From contig JAUCBJ010007897.1 of assembly GCA_032718475.1 (NCBI GenBank), positions 1 to 62,989 on the forward strand: a DNA stretch of 62,989 nt, read 5' to 3'. The stretch comes from Nemertoderma westbladi (taxonomy: Eukaryota; Xenacoelomorpha; Nemertodermatida; Nemertodermatidae). The position numbers were made by a program, and so were the translations under genes. Within the stretch, counting starts at the first letter, position 1. The number at the start of each line of letters is the position of its first letter. The notes below the pieces were generated by a model, which ran no database searches, was not told the DNA's origin, and was given only the letters and a program-made list of their open reading frames with translations. Shown here one piece after another: positions 58,016-62,989 of the stretch.

Positions 58016-59227
58016 ATGTCAAAGTCAGAAGAACCATGTGATAACACGACGGACAAACTCCTCAGCTACAGCTCAAGTTGGTACAAGACAAAGAAGTTAG
58101 TGGCGTACTGGAGAGCCTTCGGGGATTTCCTCAAGGGAGTCGGCAAAGACACCAAGAAGAAACCAAACATCGATCTGGAGGGAGCGGCCAAGGCCGTGAT
58201 TCGCTACGAACAGAGAAAGAACTACGGCGACGAAGTGGAACGCGTCGGTAAACAACAGCATCTCTGTCGGGACAGCGAGCTCATCACGCTGTCGCCACAA
58301 CTCAACGACGATGGGATCTTAGTAATGAACTCTAGAGTGCTAAATAACAACAGCCTCATTATTCCACCCAAACCCATCATCATCCCAAATAGATCGCCGA
58401 TAGTCCACCAGATCATTTGGGACTCCCACAAGTCGATATTGCACGGGGGCACCAACCGGACCCTCACGGAGATACGGAGGACCTTCTGGATCACACAGCT
58501 AAGGAAGAAGGTGAAGGCGGTAGTGGGGCTATGCCAGACCTGCCGACGGACGAGGAAGGAGCGGGCTGTACATGAGATGGCGCCATTACCGGCCAGCAGG
58601 GTGAGACAGCACGACCCGCCATTCACGCACTGCGGTGTAGATATGTTCGGGCCGATAAAGATCAGGGTGATGCGGCACATGGAGAAGCGCTATGGCATTA
58701 TCTTCGTATGTAACAACACGCGGGCGGTAGGAATAGAACTCGCCCAAGACGCAACCGCATCGGCATTCATCAATGCCCTAGAGAGGTTCAGAGACCGCAA
58801 AGGTGGGACGATCGCAGTAATATACTCCGATAATGGAACCAACTTTGTGGGGGCGGAGAACGAGCTGGCAGAGGCCTTGGACATCCTGGAAGGGGAGGAA
58901 GTCAGGGCAGCCATGAGAAGACGGCAGGTGAAGTGGGAGAGGAGGACGCCGTATGCTCCGCATACTTTAGGATGCGTCGAGAGACTCGTGGGTAGTTCCA
59001 AGCGTCTGATGACGAAGTTGATGAACACCCACATGGTGACAGAAGATGTACTAAGGACGGTACTAGCAAAGTGCGAGGGTATCATTAATAGCAGACCGCT
59101 ATACCCAGAAAATGATGACCCAGAATCATTAGATGTGCTGATACCCAGTAACTTTCTAATGGAGAGACCGGCGACCATCGGCATGCGGAGTGTAGACCCA
59201 GATGATATACACTCCCGACAGAGTTGA
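58016..59227 (+). pseudogene. BEL/Pao integrase region
   Basis: 403 codons. The first 50 residues (SSSWYKTKKLVAYWRAF) correspond to the segment between RNase H and integrase. The zinc-binding H-H-C-C set is at H138, H143, C173 and C176. The DDE catalytic core is visible as D209 (CGVDMFGP), D272 (YSDNGTNF) and E322 (GCVERLVG). It would join the reverse-transcribed DNA to the host chromosome. The domain has no internal stop, so it is fairly young, but the frame ends by a 1-base shift just before the last pol domain and the upstream polyprotein is absent. Confidence 0.85.
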
Positions 59228-59535
59228 AAGTCGCTAAGGCGATAAGCGCGGAGTACTGGAAGAGGTGGGTCAAGGAATACCTACCCACACTTCATAGGAG
59301 GAGCAAGTGGAGAAATACCACTAGAGAGCTAAAGAAGGGTGATTTGGTGATCGTCACGGACGACACCATCATCAACAATCAGTGGAGGTTAGCGAGAGTC
59401 GTGTGCACTTACTCCGACGAGGACGGAATAGTCCGATCGGTGGAAGTGCGGATAGGGGGCAAGATAGGAGCGAAAGATAGGAAGACCTACAGGAGGGCTG
59501 TAGGGAAATGTTGCCTACTAGAAGGGGCACCATAG
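59224..59535 (+). pseudogene. BEL/Pao pol C-terminal domain
   Basis: 103 codons reading AEYWKRWVKEYLPTL, KGDLVIVTDD and NQWRLARVVCTY, the domain that follows the integrase in BEL/Pao polyproteins. It overlaps the integrase frame by 4 bp in another phase, consistent with a single-base indel near 59215. It ends in a normal stop followed by untranslated sequence. Confidence 0.8.
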
Positions 59536-59808
59536 AAGTTTAGTCGTCCAAGAGTTGGACTGAGGGGGGTGGGATTGAGGGCGAGACGCCCTTCCCACAA
59601 AAAAAAAATAATAAAATAAATAAAATAATAGAAAGAAAGTTAAAGAGGAGAAAGTCAGAAAGTGAGTAATAGGTAGTATGTAGCACTAAGTAGTAGATAG
59701 AAAGTTAGCAGAAGTTAGTTGTAGTTAAAAGTTTGGAGTAGATAGAAAGTTAGCAGAAGTTAGTTGTAGTTAGAAAGTTAGAAATAGTTAGAAAGTTGAT
59801 AGAAGTTA

Positions 59809-60033
59809 GTACCGTGAGAGCTAGAAGTTAGAGATCAGGGAGTGTGGTATAGAGACATACCACAGGAGTAAGAGGGTACATAGTACCGGGAGAGGTAGAA
59901 GTTAGAGATCAGGGAGTGTGGTATAGAGACATACCACGGGAGTAAGAGGGTACATAGTACCGGGAGAGGTAGGAGTTAGAGATCAGGGAGTGTGGAATAG
60001 AGACATACCACGAGAGTAGTAGGAGGGTACATA
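59809..60033 (+). repeat. Three 74-bp tandem repeats with an internal hairpin
   Basis: Units start GTACCG at 59809, 59883 and 59957. Each contains a GTGGTAT-AGAGAC-ATACCAC hairpin (one mismatch in the third unit) and ends GGGTACATA, and the copies are nearly identical. They lie in the purine-rich untranslated region of the BEL/Pao element. Confidence 0.85.
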
Positions 60034-60224
60034 GTACCGTTAGAAAGTTAGTAGAGTTGGAGACTTAGTACCGTTCGAGAGTTAGTATAGTTTTAGAGAG
60101 TTTATAGAGTTAGTAGTAAGAGAGTTGCATGGTAAGTAGTAAGTAAGAAGTAAGTAGAGAGGTAGGTACAAATATAATAGCACAGAAAAGGGGCAAATGC
60201 GGACAAAAAAAAAATCAAAATTAA

Positions 60225-60404
60225 AAATTAAGAATATCAGGACCACCCCCGAACTACAGAAGAGCCTTCAAGGTGGCCTTCGGAGGTCTGGTAGACCACC
60301 CGGGGCTGGAGGATGAGTCGGTGTACTACAACAACCGGCATCTAGTAGACAGGGAGGTGGATACACCATATCAGAGGTGGGAGAAGTTGGAAGTTGTACC
60401 GTAG
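60225..60404 (+). other. Small open frame without start codon in the BEL/Pao 3' region
   Basis: About 60 codons to TAG at 60402-60404, including FKVAFGGLVDHPGLEDESVY and TPYQRWEKLEVV. It is preceded by AATATCAG, a possible splice acceptor before GACCACC. Composition changes sharply from A-rich to coding-like. It could be the last exon of a spliced accessory product or a coding relic. Confidence 0.3.
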
Positions 60405-60746
60405 TCAAGCACAACCCTTTTCCAATTAGCTACTGGGACTGGGGATTAATTGACTAGGGTGACAGGACGGGACTTAGACGGCTCCCACTAACATGATGCG
60501 CACATGTGTGGGGCCCAATAAGTGTGTGAGGAATGAAAGTGAGAATGATAATCGGGGGGGGGGGGGGGAGAATGGAGAGGAGGTTTGACAGGATAAGGGA
60601 AAGTGAAAGGAGTGTGATTCGGGTGTGGGGAACGAGTAAGATAGAGTAGGGTGGAGTTGGAGTGGAGCTGAAGTGAACTTAGAGTGAGAGGAGTTTTTAA
60701 AATTGTGTGAGGAGTCCACAATTGTCTCGGACCGAGACGTCAGATA

Positions 60747-60929
60747 TCTTGGTGCAACATAGGTTGCGGTTGCACCAAGAGGGGGTAGTAACATCATACC
60801 CACCGGGAGCGGCCTGGAAAGCCGACTCCAAGTAAGAGAACTCCACCACACACCCGATAATAGATCGGGTTCCAGCGGAATTGAAGCGCACTCGAAGGTG
60901 ATGCTATCTTCTCACCGGGAAGATAGCAT
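60747..60929 (+). promoter_or_regulatory. Two strong hairpins upstream of the 3' LTR
   Basis: CTTGGTGCAAC pairs with GTTGCACCAAG (60748-60781), and ATGCTATCTTC pairs with GAAGATAGCAT (60901-60929). Each is an 11-bp uninterrupted stem with a short loop. The second ends at the polypurine tract. A role in RNA packaging or export is possible but unproven. Confidence 0.7.
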
Positions 60930-60940
60930 GGGGGGGGGAG
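60930..60940 (+). promoter_or_regulatory. Polypurine tract of the BEL/Pao element
   Basis: GGGGGGGGGAG directly before the LTR start, the expected primer site for plus-strand DNA synthesis. Confidence 0.75.
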
Positions 60941-61426
60941 TGTGAGCGGATTCAATTCTGCTCACCACCCCATAAAGTTGGGAAGTGGCGTTTTAAGCAA
61001 TATTGGGGAGTACGAGGTTGATTACAATCAACCTCGTATCACCCCCAATAACGGGGACAACAAACCCCCAAAGGGCCACACAAAGGAGGTCAGAGGTTAA
61101 ACCTCCTGGAGAGGGAAAGTGACAGCAGCGGGGGGGGGGGGGGGGGGGGGCACTCCCACAGAGGTGGAGGCGAGAAGTGGGATAACAACCAATGGGAGAG
61201 GAGAGCATCCGCTAGGTACAGAGGCCAAGATACTGTAAGATTAGCCAATGTATATATTATATTGCATGCAGTGAAGTCAACTGTGCTATTATATCTCATT
61301 GCCGTATATCAATCAACCTGTAACAGCATATCAATATCAGAACAACAACAAACTATTATTTTCTTTCACAACGAGCGGCGACGCATAACGAAAACAAACC
61401 GGTCGGGATCCCCTGATCCCGTCACA
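60941..61426 (+). repeat. 3' LTR of the BEL/Pao element, 486 bp
   Basis: Begins TGTGAGCGG right after the polypurine tract and ends CCCGTCACA, giving TGTGA/TCACA inverted termini. It contains TACGAGGTTGATT paired with AATCAACCTCGTA (61011-61038), extended outward by ATTGGGG/CCCCAAT, a 19-bp G run at 61132-61150, TATA-like sequence near 61251 and a terminal CGGGATC/GATCCCG hairpin. The second LTR is not in the window. Confidence 0.7.
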
Positions 61427-61720
61427 GAATGACTTCTGCTACCTTACATCCCTTTCTATAGATCCTACCTTGGATTCTCTATCGGTCTGTCATTCACCAT
61501 CTATCTAGAATCTGGATGAGCTGTGATATATCATACTCTTCATAGTTATACATTTTCCATGGCAGTGAAGCCTATGCTGCTCTGTGGCAGCCCATTCTGG
61601 GCTCCAACTGAAGAAGAAACATCTCTCTGGATGTTACATATACCAGGATGGTGCGCAGGGTGCACAACGTTGTCTATGGGGTGTTATACAACTATGCACC
61701 ATAGCAATATAGTTGATGAA
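61427..61720 (+). mobile_element. LINE-B, segment right of the BEL/Pao element
   Basis: GACTTCTGCTACCTT matches the LINE-B sequence coding for DDFCYLGS. Further on AVKPMLLCGSPFWAPTEEET matches the LLYGSPCWAL thumb region of the copy at 28124-29356. It is heavily mutated and stops near 61720. Confidence 0.65.
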
Positions 61721-62360
61721 AGTAAAACAAATTGATTCTATTTCTATAATTTCTTATTTAAGATGCACCTGCAACACTGTTTGAAGTATTTACAAAAGAA
61801 GCTGATATAATTGGATGACTTATTGACTCTAACACGTGGAGTCATTGATTTAATGTGCTATAAATAACATTCGTGTGATTTTGTTTATACTATGATCTAT
61901 TTGTACTGAGAAAATAGTCTGGACGAGTGGCAAAATAGCTTCATAACTTGACTACATCAAGTATGTTATTCTGTAACGAACATTCACCAAAAGCGGAGGG
62001 CCGCAAGGACCTCATATATTTTAATGTTACACATTGAAATCATTTACTTTTGCATTTTTACTTTGTAATTTTATATATTTCCGGGTGTGCCAGGAAGTTT
62101 AAATACACTTTTTTTACCTTTTCAGACTGTGGTGGCTCAGTTGATGTGGTAGGTGTATATAGTTCAGTATAGTCATATCAATATGCCCTACCAAATCCTA
62201 CTCACTCAGTCCCTAAATAATATATTGAAACTGGATACAGCACACAATACTGCAGAAATAAAAGTCTGACAATACTGTAATCCTGGATTACAGAATCTGG
62301 GTAGATTATATGGCTAAATAAATAGATAAATTGGAGTTGAGCTGTTAATGCAATTAAATA
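61721..62360. other. AT-rich, no gene recognised
   Basis: No coding or RNA signal found. Confidence 0.5.
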
Positions 62361-62704
62361 TGTAATATTATGGTTTTGTTCGGAAATGGAAAAAATGAGA
62401 AAGCGCGTCACCGGGGGTTGAACCAGCGCTATACGTACGTTTCAGCCTATCAGGCCTCATCAGTAGCGCTAACCAGTTCAGCCACTTGTCCCTAACATTC
62501 ACTATCCCACCTAATCCACTTATATTGAACAGGCAGTCTTAAGTTGCATATCCTATCTCTAGCTCTATCTCTAGGGAGAAGTGGCTGAACTGGTTAGCGC
62601 TACTGATGAGGCCTGATGGCTGAAAGGTACATATAGTGCTGGTTCAACCCCCGGTGACGCGCTTTCTCATTTTTTCCATTTCTGAACAAAACCATAATAT
62701 TACA
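62361..62704. mobile_element. Palindromic pair of tRNA-derived SINE-like sequences
   Basis: The left arm (62361-62492, minus orientation) and right arm (62580-62704, plus) are inverted copies about 125-130 bp long with only a few mismatches, separated by about 87 bp. In the right arm TGGCTGAACTGG at 62582-62593 is an A box and GGTTCAACCCC at 62641-62651 a B box; both are mirrored on the left. The outer tails (TGTAATATTATGGTTTTGTT) match too, so whole units are inverted. Confidence 0.75.
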
Positions 62705-62989
62705 TAAATAAATAGAAGTCATATTTGAGCAATGGTTGTTCTTCCAAAGATGAATAAATATCTCAATAAATAAATATCTAAATGATCTTAAAAACAAAAA
62801 TAATTCAGAAAATTGACAAATTCCTTTTCAGTATCTTTAGCAATTGCATGCAAAATTTAGTCATTTTGGCAATATCATATCGCAACCTTTTGTCCGTTTG
62901 ACCGTTTGACCAACTACTAGTATTTGTGTTGTTTTAATGAATACCAGTCGGTATAGGAGTTGTAACATCATGACGGTGACTCGTAAACG
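62705..62989. other. AT-rich end of window, nothing recognised
   Basis: No coding, RNA or repeat feature identified apart from short AAATA repeats near 62746-62780. Confidence 0.5.

Larger units (their letters stand above)
58010..61426 (+). mobile_element. BEL/Pao LTR retrotransposon, 3' half inside LINE-B
   Basis: Contains the integrase (58016-59227), the C-terminal pol segment (59224-59535), a 1.4-kb untranslated region rich in hairpins and repeats, a polypurine tract (60930-60940) and a 3' LTR (60941-61426). The 5' LTR, gag, protease, RT and RNase H are missing: the left edge near 58010 abuts LINE-B sequence directly. Sequence right of the LTR (GAATGACTTCTGCTACC) matches LINE-B, so the element sits in a LINE-B copy. 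Because the left end is truncated, no target duplication can be checked. Confidence 0.8.

Noticed and set aside
60474-61299. Minus-strand proline/serine-rich frames
   Set aside because: They arise from G runs and purine-rich untranslated sequence of the BEL/Pao element.

Overview
The window looks like a piece of an AT-rich invertebrate (metazoan) nuclear genome. It has GT-AG introns, a recognisable animal gene (SPAG7), animal-type retroelements (BEL/Pao, Penelope-like, APE-type LINEs) and cut-and-paste DNA transposons. There is no bacterial gene organisation. The species cannot be fixed from the sequence.

Host genes are few. A four-exon SPAG7 orthologue lies on the + strand at 7053-8732. Two well-spliced terminal exons of an unrecognised gene lie on the - strand at 48135-48746; any further exons would be at higher coordinates.

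Layout. 1-1400: internally deleted BEL/Pao pol relic. 1.4-7.0 kb: mostly unassigned. 7.0-8.9 kb: SPAG7. 9.23-14.35 kb: about 114 copies of a 45-bp satellite with a higher-order repeat at its right end. 18.35-19.91 kb: non-autonomous piggyBac-like element. 20.3-26.3 kb: a LINE (called LINE-A here) interrupted by a second LINE (LINE-B), itself interrupted by a hAT-like element that carries a further TIR unit. 27.3-30.6 kb: LINE-B copies. 35.9-41.4 kb: another LINE-A copy, cleanly interrupted by a 4.45-kb DNA transposon (36187-40637) with terminal inverted repeats, a 4-bp target duplication, a spliced but broken DDE-like transposase gene and an unusual set of evenly spaced direct subterminal motifs. 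41.6-47.2 kb: foldback elements, a 25-bp AT-rich array and LINE relics. 49.1-52.1 kb: Penelope-like element with direct terminal repeats, each holding a candidate hammerhead ribozyme. 54.3-56.0 kb: inverted MITEs around a retroelement relic. 58.0-61.4 kb: 3' half of a BEL/Pao element (integrase, structured untranslated region, polypurine tract, LTR) inside a LINE-B copy. 62.36-62.70 kb: inverted pair of tRNA-derived SINE-like sequences.

The most informative signals are the nested insertions with matching uninterrupted paralogous sites in the same window. They define element ends and relative ages without a database. The best candidate for something undescribed is the transposon at 36187-40637 with its repeated TGTCCC-N3-AGTCAC motif. 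Nearly all transposon reading frames are broken; all calls come from reading the sequence by eye.
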